Assembly (NCBI GenBank): GCA_038993745.2
Contig: CP160629.1
Coordinates: 124,001 to 188,000 of the forward strand
Direction of reading: 5' to 3'
From: Aliivibrio fischeri
GTDB lineage: Bacteria; Pseudomonadota; Gammaproteobacteria; Enterobacterales; Vibrionaceae
DNA length: 64,000 nucleotides
Shown: positions 29,177 to 37,825 of the stretch, one piece after another
Numbering within the stretch: the first letter of the stretch is position 1
Layout of the letters: the number at the start of each line of letters is the position of its first letter
Program-made: the position numbers and the translations under genes
Notes under the pieces: generated by a model
What the model was told of the DNA's origin: nothing
Databases searched by the model: none
What the model saw: only the letters and a program-made list of their open reading frames with translations

Positions 29177-30467
29177 TATAAAACCTTTTAATACTTGACG
29201 TTAAATATAATGAATATGTAGCAGCACAAAAAATGGTAAACATATAGAGCCCTGTTTTAAATAACCAGAAAGACTCAAACATATTAATTATAATAAAGTA
29301 TGTGATAAATATAAGAATTAAATAGTAACTTTCGCCTTGGTCAAAATCCCGTACACTATATGCACTCTTAATTAAAGTGACACAAACAAACAATAATAAA
29401 GAAAAACCAAGTAAACCATATGAAACTAATATCTCAATATGACCATTATGTAAATGTGAAAAATTAGCTTTAATATGGTCAGGAATATTTTGTGATTCTT
29501 GAATTACTAAATTACGAGTATCTTCACCAAAACCAAGAATTGGATATTTTTTTATCCATGGAATTGATTCATACCAAAAATGAATTCTTGCACCAATGCT
29601 TGTATATGGAACAGTATCAATATTTCCTGATATAATTACTGAAAATACTGCAGATTCAGTATTTATTCTTTCTTCAATAACTGGTATTTTACTGATCAAA
29701 GAAATCGTAATTAAAAAAGAAAGAATAATAGCTATTTTTTTCTTAAAGTTTCCCTCTTTAATTATCTCATACCCAATATATAGAATCAGTATTAGGAAGA
29801 TAGCCAACCAAACTTGTCTTGCTTTAGTTACAATTGCAATAAATATAAAAGGAGAAGTTATTAATAAATATAAAAAGACAGATAATAGTTTTGATTTAAA
29901 GCTACAGTTTGATTTTATTTTTTTTATTGCATAATAAGATGCTAATAATATAGCGCATCCAGCTAATGCAGCTGAGTGATTTGCATTAATAAAATTAAAA
30001 TCGACTCTTTCTCCATTAAATCCATTGTAAATATCTAAAACGATATCAGAGGAATGAGTAAATAAAGTCATCAAAAGACCGATTAAAAATAGAAATAAAA
30101 AAGTTCTTATGTTTTTCAAGTCTGCTTTTAACCAATAAGCAATCATTATAAAAAAGAAAAGATTACCTAGAAAACCAATATTAGGGCTACTTTTAGCTAA
30201 TGATGGGTCACTAACTATAGAGTTTGTCCAGCTTAGAATTGAAACAATAATGGATGCAATTAGAGATAAAAAGATCTTATCTTGAAAGAAATACTTACGA
30301 TAAACATAAATTGCAAGTAGGCTACCAACAACGACACATGATTGGAAAATGTCTCCAATGTAACGGTTGGATTCTTTAAATAACACATAGCCAAATAAAC
30401 AAAAAAGCATTATTTGTTGAAAATGATGGTTATTAATAAACCGCTCTAATTTAGATGCTTTTATCAT
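29166..30467 (-). CDS. waaL: O-antigen ligase WaaL family
   Basis: Polytopic inner-membrane protein of 433 residues with about 11-12 hydrophobic segments and a large periplasmic loop (about 285-355). The loop includes ARIHFWYESIPWIKKYPILGFGED and HLHNGHIEILVSYGLLG, the Wzy_C/ligase pattern with the important His. It attaches O-antigen to lipid A-core. Start ATG 30467 overlaps the waaF stop by four bases (ATGA); an upstream in-frame ATG at 30530 lies inside waaF. It is AT-richer than its neighbours, as is common for ligases. Confidence 0.88.
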   Translation of the reverse strand: MIKASKLERFINNHHFQQIMLFCLFGYVLFKESNRYIGDIFQSCVVVGSLLAIYVYRKYFFQDKIFLSLIASIIVSILSWTNSIVSDPSLAKSSPNIGFLGNLFFFIMIAYWLKADLKNIRTFLFLFLIGLLMTLFTHSSDIVLDIYNGFNGERVDFNFINANHSAALAGCAILLASYYAIKKIKSNCSFKSKLLSVFLYLLITSPFIFIAIVTKARQVWLAIFLILILYIGYEIIKEGNFKKKIAIILSFLITISLISKIPVIEERINTESAVFSVIISGNIDTVPYTSIGARIHFWYESIPWIKKYPILGFGEDTRNLVIQESQNIPDHIKANFSHLHNGHIEILVSYGLLGFSLLLFVCVTLIKSAYSVRDFDQGESYYLILIFITYFIIINMFESFWLFKTGLYMFTIFCAATYSLYLTSSIKRFYNEE

Positions 30468-31486
30468 AATATACGGATTACTTCTTTGTAGGAAAGTTCT
30501 TTCAAACACTTCAAATGACCTAGAGGACATTCACGCTTAAAACAAGGACGACACTCAATATCAGTGCTTACAATATCGACTTTTTCCGCTAATGGTGGTG
30601 TGTACTTTGGTGATGTAGAACCATAAACACCAACCACATGGCAGCCTACCGCAGCGGCAACATGCATTAAGCCAGAATCGTTACTTACCACGGTTTTACA
30701 AGCGGCAAGTAGATCAACCGCTTCAATTAAGCTTGTATCTCCAGCTAGGTTAAATATTGCGGCTTGGTTATCTGCATCCACTAAAGCTTTAATACTTTCA
30801 GTTGTCTCTTTATCTTTGGTTGAACCAAATAACCATACTTGATGGCCACGGTTAATCATTTCGTTAGCAACGGCTGCATAATGCTCAACAGGCCACTGTT
30901 TTGCAGGACCAAATTCAGCACCCGGGCACAAACCAAGAACGGGTTTATCAAGAGTTAAAGAAAACTTCTCTAGAGTGTTTTTTTGAATTTCCGCATCAAT
31001 TGATAGAGCTGGGCGAGGTAAATTCTCTAATCCACCTAGTGAACTTGAATCAATCATTTCAGATTTAGGATGAGCTAATGCTACATAGCGCTCAACCATG
31101 TATTGGAATGCTTTTTTATTTGGACGTAAGTCGTTTAATAACCCATAACGCATTTCACCTTTCCAACCCGTACGAACCGGGATCCCTGCAAACCAAGGAA
31201 TAAGTGCTGATTTTGCAGAGTTCGGGCAAATGTAAGCATGTGTATAGTTATTATTTTTTAACTCTTTACCAAGAGCACGACGGCCCAACAGATTGAAATC
31301 TCCATGACCAAGAGGCATTTCAATCGCTTGGTTAACCTCAGGCATTCTTTCAAGAATTGGTTTGCACCAAGCCGGTGCCATCACATCGATAATCGCTTCA
31401 GGATGCTGTTGTTTTAATGTGATATACAGTGATTGAGACATCACCATATCACCTACCCATGATGGGCCAATGATCAGGATTTTCAT
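30464..31486 (-). CDS. waaF: ADP-heptose:LPS heptosyltransferase II
   Basis: Adds the second heptose to the inner core (GT9). It has 340 residues. MKILIIGPSWVGDMVMSQSLY is the WaaF N-terminus (GPSWVGDM). LGLCPGAEFGPAKQWP and VVSNDSGLMHVAAAVGCHVVGVYGSTSPKYTPPL are the donor-site motifs. The start abuts the GT25 stop, and the stop overlaps waaL. Confidence 0.95.
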   Translation of the reverse strand: MKILIIGPSWVGDMVMSQSLYITLKQQHPEAIIDVMAPAWCKPILERMPEVNQAIEMPLGHGDFNLLGRRALGKELKNNNYTHAYICPNSAKSALIPWFAGIPVRTGWKGEMRYGLLNDLRPNKKAFQYMVERYVALAHPKSEMIDSSSLGGLENLPRPALSIDAEIQKNTLEKFSLTLDKPVLGLCPGAEFGPAKQWPVEHYAAVANEMINRGHQVWLFGSTKDKETTESIKALVDADNQAAIFNLAGDTSLIEAVDLLAACKTVVSNDSGLMHVAAAVGCHVVGVYGSTSPKYTPPLAEKVDIVSTDIECRPCFKRECPLGHLKCLKELSYKEVIRIL

Positions 31487-32205
31487 TACTTATTTTTCCA
31501 ATGCAAACTTTTCATTAGGGATTCATAGGTACGAAACAGTTCAATATATATTTTATTGAATGGAGAAATACCGCTTTTGTCTTTACGTGTTGAACCTATC
31601 GTGGAAGTAATATCGGCACGCGTAAATAGGTCAGGTGAGACACTATAAGTTTGTACCTGATGTCGCCAAGGCTTTTCCATATAGTCATCGACAGGTTCCA
31701 AAAACGCTTGAGCATTATCAATAAAGCGTTGGGCTGCTTTAGGGCTAATGATATACGCTGTTGTACCGCAGGTTTTTTTCTTATAACCGCCAAGTTGAAA
31801 CTCAGGGGTTAAATCTAGAATACGATGGAATGGAGACTTATGAGTTGCTGATAATTTGATGTAATCATAAGTTTGGATATGTTCAAAACTTAATTCAATT
31901 ATCTGTTTGGCGTTTGCGATAGGGTCAACATTGTCTTCCATAATGACGATAGATTCATTTAAGGAAACGCATTTTTGCCACATCGCATAGTGGCTTGCAA
32001 AACAGGCGATTTCACTGGTTTTAAGTGAGTAGCCTTTACGTTTTTTTGTGGTAACAGGGCGAGCATGATCAGAATATTGAAAGTTTTCAATTGATCCATC
32101 AATTGCATCAAAAAACTCAAAAGAGATATCAAGAGCGTCTAAATGCTTTTGAATGCGCTCACGGCGATCAACCGAACGTTTTAAACTGACAACAAATACT
32201 TTCAT
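31486..32205 (-). CDS. GT25 family LPS glycosyltransferase
   Basis: 239 residues: KVFVVSLKRSVDRRERIQKHLDAL, SEIACFASHYAMWQKCV, IVIMEDNVDP (EDN/DXD metal site) and TTAYIISPKAAQRF. This is the pattern of LPS beta-1,4-galactosyltransferase-like GT25 proteins such as Haemophilus Lex2B/LpsA. First gene of the waaF-waaL-GT32-waaA operon. The acceptor is probably an inner-core heptose or hexose. Confidence 0.88.
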   Translation of the reverse strand: MKVFVVSLKRSVDRRERIQKHLDALDISFEFFDAIDGSIENFQYSDHARPVTTKKRKGYSLKTSEIACFASHYAMWQKCVSLNESIVIMEDNVDPIANAKQIIELSFEHIQTYDYIKLSATHKSPFHRILDLTPEFQLGGYKKKTCGTTAYIISPKAAQRFIDNAQAFLEPVDDYMEKPWRHQVQTYSVSPDLFTRADITSTIGSTRKDKSGISPFNKIYIELFRTYESLMKSLHWKNK

Positions 32206-32251
32206 ATATCCTATATACCAGAAAAATTAAATTGGATGATTTTTAAGAAAC

Positions 32252-32345
32252 TAGAAACGATAAGTTCAAGAGCAGTTGTAGTGCTCTTGAACTGATTTAC
32301 GCTCTTACTCGCTCCTCGAGCGAAGCGTTCTCGTCTCTCGTCACT
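32252..32345 (-). repeat. Modules C and A (inverted) at the 3' end of hldD
   Basis: CTAGAAACGATAAGTTCAAG (module C arm). A hairpin TTCAAGAGCA...TGCTCTTGAA follows, then TACTCGCTCCTCGAGCGAAG (inverted module A), near the hldD stop. Confidence 0.7.
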
Positions 32346-32350
32346 TAAAT

Positions 32351-33292
32351 CTACTTATTAATCATCGCCATATATTCAGCAACACCATCAGCTACTGACT
32401 TAAACTCAACATCACAACCAGCAGCACGAAGCTTAGTTAGATCAGCTTGAGTAAACTCTTGGTATGCGCCTTTTAGGTGCTCAGGGAATGGGATAGTTTC
32501 CACTTCACCTTTACCGTGGTGTTTAATTACCGCTTCAGCAACAGCACGGAATGGTTCAGCACGGCCAGTACCACAGTTATAGATACCAGATACACCATTT
32601 TCCAAGAACCAAAGGTTAACCGCAGCTACATCACCAACGTAAACGAAATCACGTTTAAACTCGTCACTACCTTCAAACAGTTTAGGGTTATCGCCCGCAT
32701 TCATTTGGTTATTTAAATGGAAAGCAACCGAAGCCATAGAACCTTTATGTTGTTCACGAGGACCATACACATTGAAGTAACGGAAACCCGTAATTTGAGA
32801 TAGTGTTTCGTTATGCTCTTCAGCATCAGCCCATAGGCGACGAACGTAGTTATCAAACTGTTGTTTAGAATAACCGTAAACGTTTAAAGCACCTTCGTAT
32901 TCACGTTCTTCGATAAACGTATCTGTTTCACCGTAAGTAGCTGCTGATGACGCGTAAAGGAATGGAATTTCACGCTCAATACAGAAATGAAGCAACTCTT
33001 TAGAGTACTCATAGTTGTTCATCATAATGTATTTGCCATCCCACTCGGTCGTAGCAGAGCAAGCACCTTCATGGAAAATAGCTTCGATAGGACCAAAGTC
33101 ATCACCCGCCATAATTTGCGTAATGAAGTCTTCTTTATCCATGTAATCAGTGATATCAAGATCCACTAGGTTCTTGAATTTTTTACCATCTTTTAGGTTA
33201 TCAACCACTAAAATGTCGTTAAAACCTTTGTCATTTAAAGACTTAACAATGTTGCTGCCAATCATGCCAGCGCCGCCAGTTACAATGATCAT
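32351..33292 (-). CDS. hldD: ADP-glyceromanno-heptose 6-epimerase
   Basis: Converts ADP-D,D-heptose to ADP-L,D-heptose, the donor for WaaC/WaaF. It has 313 residues. The Rossmann motif is GGAGMIGSN at the N-terminus; catalytic YxxxK is in [37 protein letters not shown] is diagnostic. In V. cholerae hldD (gmhD) marks one edge of the surface-polysaccharide locus, as it does here. Confidence 0.97.
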   Translation of the reverse strand: MIIVTGGAGMIGSNIVKSLNDKGFNDILVVDNLKDGKKFKNLVDLDITDYMDKEDFITQIMAGDDFGPIEAIFHEGACSATTEWDGKYIMMNNYEYSKELLHFCIEREIPFLYASSAATYGETDTFIEEREYEGALNVYGYSKQQFDNYVRRLWADAEEHNETLSQITGFRYFNVYGPREQHKGSMASVAFHLNNQMNAGDNPKLFEGSDEFKRDFVYVGDVAAVNLWFLENGVSGIYNCGTGRAEPFRAVAEAVIKHHGKGEVETIPFPEHLKGAYQEFTQADLTKLRAAGCDVEFKSVADGVAEYMAMINK

Positions 33293-33385
33293 TTTGATAC
33301 CACCGAAAAATAATATAATTGATTGAATTGTAGCAAAGAAAGGAATGAAAGGCAGCGGTAATTTTTAGACTAAATATTAGAAGTA

Positions 33386-33655
33386 AGTTTACTAGAGACT
33401 ATACGCAATGCTAACTAGAAACGATAAGAACATGTTGTTATGAATGATTCATGAGATATGAACCGAAAAGCAAGTTGTAAGTTGGATGAATGAAATGGAT
33501 TTGAGAAATATCAGATTTTTAATGGATAAAAATTGAGCTATAAAAGCTAAGAACCGAGACGCTAGAGTTAGTGATGTGTTTGATTATTTAGTATTACTTT
33601 CTTTTATAGTTTCTAGTCGCGAAGAGAAATAGGTAGCAAAGCGTATAGTTTATTT
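33386..33655. repeat. Two module C fragments in the hldD-rjg gap
   Basis: The 379-base divergent gap (33293-33671) holds CTAGAGACTATACGCAATGC near 33391 and a degraded TATAGTTTCTAGTCGCGAAG near 33605. The sequence between them is AT-rich and unremarkable. No ORF or RNA is recognised. Confidence 0.6.
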
Positions 33656-33671
33656 TTAGAAGGTATTCCCA

Positions 33672-35105
33672 ATGTTCACACAATCACAAAACTCAAACCT
33701 GGAAATAAACCTCAAACATCATGGTGGAAAATTCGGCGTCACAGGCTCTTGCCATGAGCTCAGTATTAAGCACAACGGCAACAACCACGGAATCTTAATA
33801 GATTGCGGTTTGTTTCAGGGGAGAGATGCCAAAGATAAAAATGGAAACGAGAGAAAGCTCGATATTGAATTTCCCATCGCACATATAAAAGCGCTCATTC
33901 TTACTCATACACATATCGATCACATTGGGCGACTGCCTTGGTTATTAGCAAAAGGTTTCAAGCAACCCATCTACTGCACCCCAGCAACAGCAGAGCTCGT
34001 ACCGCTCATGTTAGATGATGGATTAAAACTGCAACTAGGATTAAACAAAGGTCAAAGAGAAAGAGTATTAGCATTAATAAGAAAACAGATAAAACCCATC
34101 CCATACAACCAATGGCACCGAATTAAGCTCATTTCTACAGTTAAATCTTCTAGCTCTTCCTCGCCCCTCGAAGCGAAGCGTCCTTGTCCCTCGTCCCTTT
34201 ATCTCCGTTTCCAACCCGCAGGCCATATCCTCGGTTCTGCTTATGTCGAAATTAAACTTCCCAACAATGAAATCATCGTATTTTCAGGTGATTTAGGGCC
34301 ATCAAAAACGCCACTATTGCCTGACCCAACGCCACCGAAACGAGCCGATCTATTAGTCATAGAAAGTACTTACGGCAATAAAATTCATAACAGCGTAGAA
34401 ACCAGATCTATTCGTTTACAACAAATCATCGAGCGTTCATTAGAGGATGGGGGAGCCATTATTATTCCTGCATTTTCTGTGGGCAGAACTCAAGAGCTAC
34501 TGTTTGATATAGAGCACCTAATTCATCATAAAAAAATAGACTCAAAAATCCCCATTATTCTTGATTCACCATTAGCCAATAAAGTAACCAAACAATATCG
34601 ACGTTTTAAAAAATTATGGAGTAAAGAAGCCACAACTAAGTTAAACAATCATCGTCATCCACTTAATTTTGAGCAATGCATCGTTATCGAAAGCCACAAA
34701 GAGCACATGAAAATAGTCAATCGACTAAAAAGCACTGCAGAGCCATGCATTATTGTCGCCGCAAGTGGCATGTGTGCCGGAGGTCGAGTCATGAATTACC
34801 TTGAAGCATTATTACCAGATAAACGAACCGATATTATTCTTGCAGGTTATCAAGCTAATGGAACGTTAGGGCGAGATCTTCAAAACCAAGAACATCAAGT
34901 ATGGATAGATAACCAACCGATTGATGTTAATGCGCAAATCCACACCATGTCTGGATATTCTGCCCACGCCGATCAATCTGATTTGATTAAGTTTGTTGAG
35001 GGAATAGAAGAGGGAAGAAAAGAGATAGTAGTGGTGCATGGGGAGGACGATGTGCGTAGGGAGTTTGAGAGGGTTTTAGAGACTAGAAACTATACGCTGC
35101 GCTAG
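33672..35105 (+). CDS. rjg: MBL-fold/beta-CASP RNA-processing nuclease (Rjg-like), with repeat-derived insertion
   Basis: Metallo-beta-lactamase-fold nuclease. The metal motif HTHIDH (H79, H81, D83, H84) lies in ALILTHTHIDHIGRLP. FQPAGHILGSAYVEI, IVFSGDLG and the C-terminal beta-CASP motifs (AASGMCAGGRVMNYLE, MSGYSAHADQSDL) follow. V. cholerae calls its homologue rjg because it marks the right junction of the O-antigen locus. Two oddities: codons about 161-176 (34152-34199) are an in-frame copy of the module A repeat (SSSSPLEAKRPCPSSL), and the last eight codons plus the stop lie in a module C copy. The catalytic motifs are intact, so the protein may tolerate both. Confidence 0.88.
   Translation: MFTQSQNSNLEINLKHHGGKFGVTGSCHELSIKHNGNNHGILIDCGLFQGRDAKDKNGNERKLDIEFPIAHIKALILTHTHIDHIGRLPWLLAKGFKQPIYCTPATAELVPLMLDDGLKLQLGLNKGQRERVLALIRKQIKPIPYNQWHRIKLISTVKSSSSSSPLEAKRPCPSSLYLRFQPAGHILGSAYVEIKLPNNEIIVFSGDLGPSKTPLLPDPTPPKRADLLVIESTYGNKIHNSVETRSIRLQQIIERSLEDGGAIIIPAFSVGRTQELLFDIEHLIHHKKIDSKIPIILDSPLANKVTKQYRRFKKLWSKEATTKLNNHRHPLNFEQCIVIESHKEHMKIVNRLKSTAEPCIIVAASGMCAGGRVMNYLEALLPDKRTDIILAGYQANGTLGRDLQNQEHQVWIDNQPIDVNAQIHTMSGYSAHADQSDLIKFVEGIEEGRKEIVVVHGEDDVRREFERVLETRNYTLR
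34152..34199 (-). repeat. Module A repeat inside the rjg coding region, in frame
   Basis: AGCTCTTCCTCGCCCCTCGA and the following AGCGAAGCGTCCTTGTCCCT are a reverse-oriented module A. It is 48 bases long, a multiple of three, and free of stops in this frame. Confidence 0.85.
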
Positions 35106-35121
35106 CTAGAGACGATAAGAG
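35079..35121 (-). repeat. Module C, left inverted copy flanking the four-helix-bundle gene
   Basis: 43 bases (GAGACTAGAAACTATACGCT and on). Its reverse complement matches 35542-35584 at 41 of 43 positions. It contains the rjg stop codon. Confidence 0.85.
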
Positions 35122-35178
35122 CGGGTATGTATATCGGCGAGAGTTATTTAATCATTTATACAAAATAAAGGTGAAAAT

Positions 35179-35526
35179 GTGTTATTTGAAAAGTTGAAGA
35201 TATGGCAGCGTTCTGCTCGGTTAGCTTGCGATGTTATTGAATTATTTGAAGCAAATAAGAATTATGCATTAAAAGATCAAATTTTACGTTCTTCGTTATC
35301 TATTCCATCAAATATATCAGAGGGTGAAGAGAGAGAAACGCTTAAAGAAAAAATACGATTTTATTATTATGCAAAAGGTTCATGCGGAGAGTTACTTACA
35401 CAGCTATTAATTGCAATTGAAACCTCAAGCGTACCAAAAGAACCCGCTCTTTTATTGGTTAAAGAAACAAGAGAAATCGCAAAGGTGATTGCAACCATTA
35501 TCCAAAAGGATAAAAGAAATAACTGA
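35179..35526 (+). CDS. Four-helix-bundle protein (23S rRNA intervening-sequence protein family)
   Basis: 115 residues, GTG start with AAAGG 7 bases upstream. LFEKLKIWQRSARLACDVIELFE, ILRSSLSIPSNISEGEERET and FYYYAKGSCGELLTQLLIA match the S23/IVP family, small helical proteins first found in insertions of 23S rRNA genes and often in polysaccharide loci. Function is unknown. The gene lies alone between inverted module C copies (35079-35121 and 35542-35584), as if on a small cassette. Confidence 0.88.
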   Translation: MLFEKLKIWQRSARLACDVIELFEANKNYALKDQILRSSLSIPSNISEGEERETLKEKIRFYYYAKGSCGELLTQLLIAIETSSVPKEPALLLVKETREIAKVIATIIQKDKRNN

Positions 35527-35541
35527 AAATACTGGCTTTTG

Positions 35542-35584
35542 ATCTTATAGTCTCTAGCTAGCGCAGCGTATAGTTTCTAGTCTC
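35542..35584 (+). repeat. Module C, right inverted copy flanking the four-helix-bundle gene
   Basis: ATCTTATAGTCTCTAGCTAG and on to TATAGTTTCTAGTCTC. The direct-repeat arms TATAGTYTCTAG flank the core CTAGCGCAGCG. Inverted partner of 35079-35121. Confidence 0.85.
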
Positions 35585-35644
35585 ATATGCTTTTTTCAGT
35601 TACAATTTTAAATCATTTGAATTTATTTGGCGCGGGAAAGAGCA

Positions 35645-36301
35645 ATGAAAACAAAAGATAGAATCATTCACGGTGCCTTAACCCTTTTTAATGAAAACGG
35701 TGAGCGCAGCGTAACAACCAACCATATTGCAGCGCATCTTGAGATAAGCCCGGGCAACCTGTATTACCACTTCCGTAATAAAGAAGAGATCATCAGCGGC
35801 ATCTTTGATAACTACGCAAAAGAGCTAAAAACTCGATTCCAACCAATGGCAGAAGATCAACAATTAAATATGCCAAGCGTTCAGGTTATGCTGAGTTACT
35901 TAGATTCAATCTTTGAATTGATGTGGAACTACCGTTTTTTTTACGCCAACCTACCTGATATTTTGAGCAGAGATGAAATACTAAAACAAAAATACACTAA
36001 AGCTCAGCTTGCATTACACGATAACTTAATAGCAATCATGAATAATTTTCGTGATTCTGGTTTAATCACGCTCGAAGATGATGAGCTACAAGCGTTAACT
36101 AAAACGCTGCACCTAGTTGCATCATGTTGGATAAATTATCAGACAGCCTTACTTTCAGACAAAGAGATAACAGAAAATATTATCTATCAAGGTATGCTAC
36201 AGATGCTAAATGTAGTTAGGCCAATGGCGACAGAGAAAGGTAGAGATCAGATATTGACGTTAGAAGCGCATTATAAAGAGAGGCTATATAATTCAGAATA
36301 G
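35645..36301 (+). CDS. TetR/AcrR family transcriptional regulator
   Basis: 218 residues from ATG 35645. The frame is open from a TTG at 35627, but the ATG starts the conserved MKTKDRIIHGALTLFNENG. HTH: VTTNHIAAHLEISPGNLYYHFRNKEEI (about 25-52). The C-terminal helical domain (about 75-210) resembles TetR regulators found near Vibrio surface loci; the ligand is unknown. It precedes wzz on the same strand by about 170 bases, so a regulatory link to wzz is conceivable. Confidence 0.88.
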   Translation: MKTKDRIIHGALTLFNENGERSVTTNHIAAHLEISPGNLYYHFRNKEEIISGIFDNYAKELKTRFQPMAEDQQLNMPSVQVMLSYLDSIFELMWNYRFFYANLPDILSRDEILKQKYTKAQLALHDNLIAIMNNFRDSGLITLEDDELQALTKTLHLVASCWINYQTALLSDKEITENIIYQGMLQMLNVVRPMATEKGRDQILTLEAHYKERLYNSE

Positions 36302-36470
36302 TCGCAAGTCTCCTTGTAGAGTTCAGACGTATTAATTGTAACTTAATACACTTAAAGTTAGCATTTCTGGATTTTGCTAGAGAAGAGAACTGAAGCTTCT
36401 TTTCTTTTATATCTTTCGATTATGTACACTCCTATATGATTTACAAACAAAAAATAAAATTTGGAACGAA

Positions 36471-37247
36471 ATGAACGCTCAAATATCACAGCAGTTTCAG
36501 CAGTGCCCCTTACCGCCATCATATCAGAATGATGAAATTGATTTAAAAGAACTTTTCTTAGTTTTATGGGCGGGGAAGTTATGTATTATTGGTGTTACGC
36601 TTTTGTTTGCAGTTGGTGCAACAATATTTGCAATTCAATCACCAAATATTTATGAATCAAAAGCAGTGTTAGTTGTTAATGTGGACCCGTATGGATTTAT
36701 TGAAGATAATGGTTATATGGACGGTTTGGAATTAATACATAAAGCTAATGCTGAATTCCCTTTTATTAGCGGAAAGTCGATGAAGGACATCGTTGGAAAA
36801 TTGGCGAATAGTAGTGGCTCTGATTTTAATAAGCTGTCTTTTTCGATAGATAAGAGAAGTGGTCAAATTTCTGTATTTCAGCAAGGACAGAAAGCAGAAG
36901 ATGTTTATCAGAATGTATTGAGTTTCAGTCAATATGTAAATCAAGCTTATAAGCAGAGTGAATTAGCTAAAGTCACTATTGAGCTAACATTAACAAAAGC
37001 GCTATTGGACCAAAACCAAATAGAAAAAGTGCAAAATATTCTTGCAGAAAAGTATGCGCAACAGCTTTATAAAGTTACGATTTTGAAAAATTTAAACACT
37101 AAACTACTTCGTGTAATCCAAGAACCAGTGAAAGCAACTAGCCATATCAAACCAAAGCGAGCTTTAATTATTGTGTTAGGTATGTTATTTGGGGGAATAC
37201 TAGGTGTAGCTATAGTACTAATTCTATTTGTGTTTAGAAAAGAATAA
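36471..37247 (+). CDS. wzz: Wzz family O-antigen chain-length determinant, short form
   Basis: Inner-membrane polysaccharide co-polymerase that sets O-antigen length with Wzy. It has 258 residues. TM1 is at about 37-57 (LCIIGVTLLFAVGATIFAI) and TM2 at about 232-254 (LIIVLGMLFGGILGVAIVLILF), preceded by the proline-rich SHIKPKRA typical of Wzz. Usual Wzz proteins have 320-360 residues, so the periplasmic helical arm is shorter here. It has its own terminator before the O-antigen operon. Confidence 0.88.
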   Translation: MNAQISQQFQQCPLPPSYQNDEIDLKELFLVLWAGKLCIIGVTLLFAVGATIFAIQSPNIYESKAVLVVNVDPYGFIEDNGYMDGLELIHKANAEFPFISGKSMKDIVGKLANSSGSDFNKLSFSIDKRSGQISVFQQGQKAEDVYQNVLSFSQYVNQAYKQSELAKVTIELTLTKALLDQNQIEKVQNILAEKYAQQLYKVTILKNLNTKLLRVIQEPVKATSHIKPKRALIIVLGMLFGGILGVAIVLILFVFRKE

Positions 37248-37266
37248 TCAAGAAGAATTATGGAAG

Positions 37267-37292
37267 ATAAGGAATTAGATTCCTTATTTTTT
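37267..37292 (+). terminator. Terminator after wzz
   Basis: Perfect 8-bp stem ATAAGGAA/TTCCTTAT with loop TTAGA and six T residues. It separates wzz from the ops-led O-antigen operon. Confidence 0.85.
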
Positions 37293-37385
37293 GGAAGAAG
37301 TCTCATGTGAAAAATAGAGTAAGATGAGGTTTTATTAAATAAATCAAAATAGTTTATACGCTTTGGGTATGCGTTAGAACCTATG

Positions 37386-37397
37386 GGCGGTAGCGTA
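37386..37397 (+). promoter_or_regulatory. ops element (JUMPStart core) for RfaH antitermination
   Basis: GGCGGTAGCGTA matches the 11-base operon polarity suppressor core GGCGGTAGCGT exactly. It lies 440 bases before wecB and just after the wzz terminator, the expected place for the leader of a long O-antigen operon. RfaH recruited here would carry polymerase through about 19 kb of AT-rich genes. Confidence 0.88.
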
Positions 37398-37675
37398 TCA
37401 AAATTTTACAAAAAGGATTTAAATGTGCTGATATCATCTTAAACTCTATTGTTGATATACAAGGCAGATTTACAAAAGTAGATGATGTGTTATCACAATT
37501 CATTATTGATAATTTTTCTTTAACGCCAAGCTGGATTACTAAGAAATTTAATCTGGATAAACTAAGCGCTGAAACTTTCTTTTATGTTGATGTTGCATCT
37601 CGTGGTCAGGTTGGTCAAAGTGACTATCCTTGGGAGCAGTTAGACGAGTTAGATAAGTTTCAATTAATTGAGTAA
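37394..37675 (+). pseudogene. Decayed first gene of the O-antigen operon (3' remnant)
   Basis: The reading frame is open from the ops element to TAA 37675 (93 codons). It encodes ADIILNSIVDIQGRFTKVDD, then FSLTPSWITKKFNL, and an acidic end (PWEQLDELDKFQLIE), but no proper start. An AAAAAGGATTTAAATG start-like site at 37408-37425 hits TGA after two codons. It looks like the C-terminus of a lost gene; I do not recognise the family. An internal GTG at 37487 could only express 62 residues. The rest of the 578-base gap 37248-37825 holds the wzz terminator, the ops site and AT-rich leader. Confidence 0.45.
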
Positions 37676-37825
37676 AATTATTTCAATAGTTGATTATCTT
37701 TTTTCATTTTAAGAGAATTAAGTTTTTAGCAATTTAATTTTTAGTATGTGTGATAGCTTTCGTTATTTTTCTGATTTAGAAACTTTCATACGTATGCTGT
37801 GGTTAATTAATATATAGAGATTATT

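Noticed and set aside
33349-33362. GGCAGCGGTAA near the hldD start, ops-like
   Set aside because: Core positions differ from GGCGGTAGCGT; no JUMPStart context.
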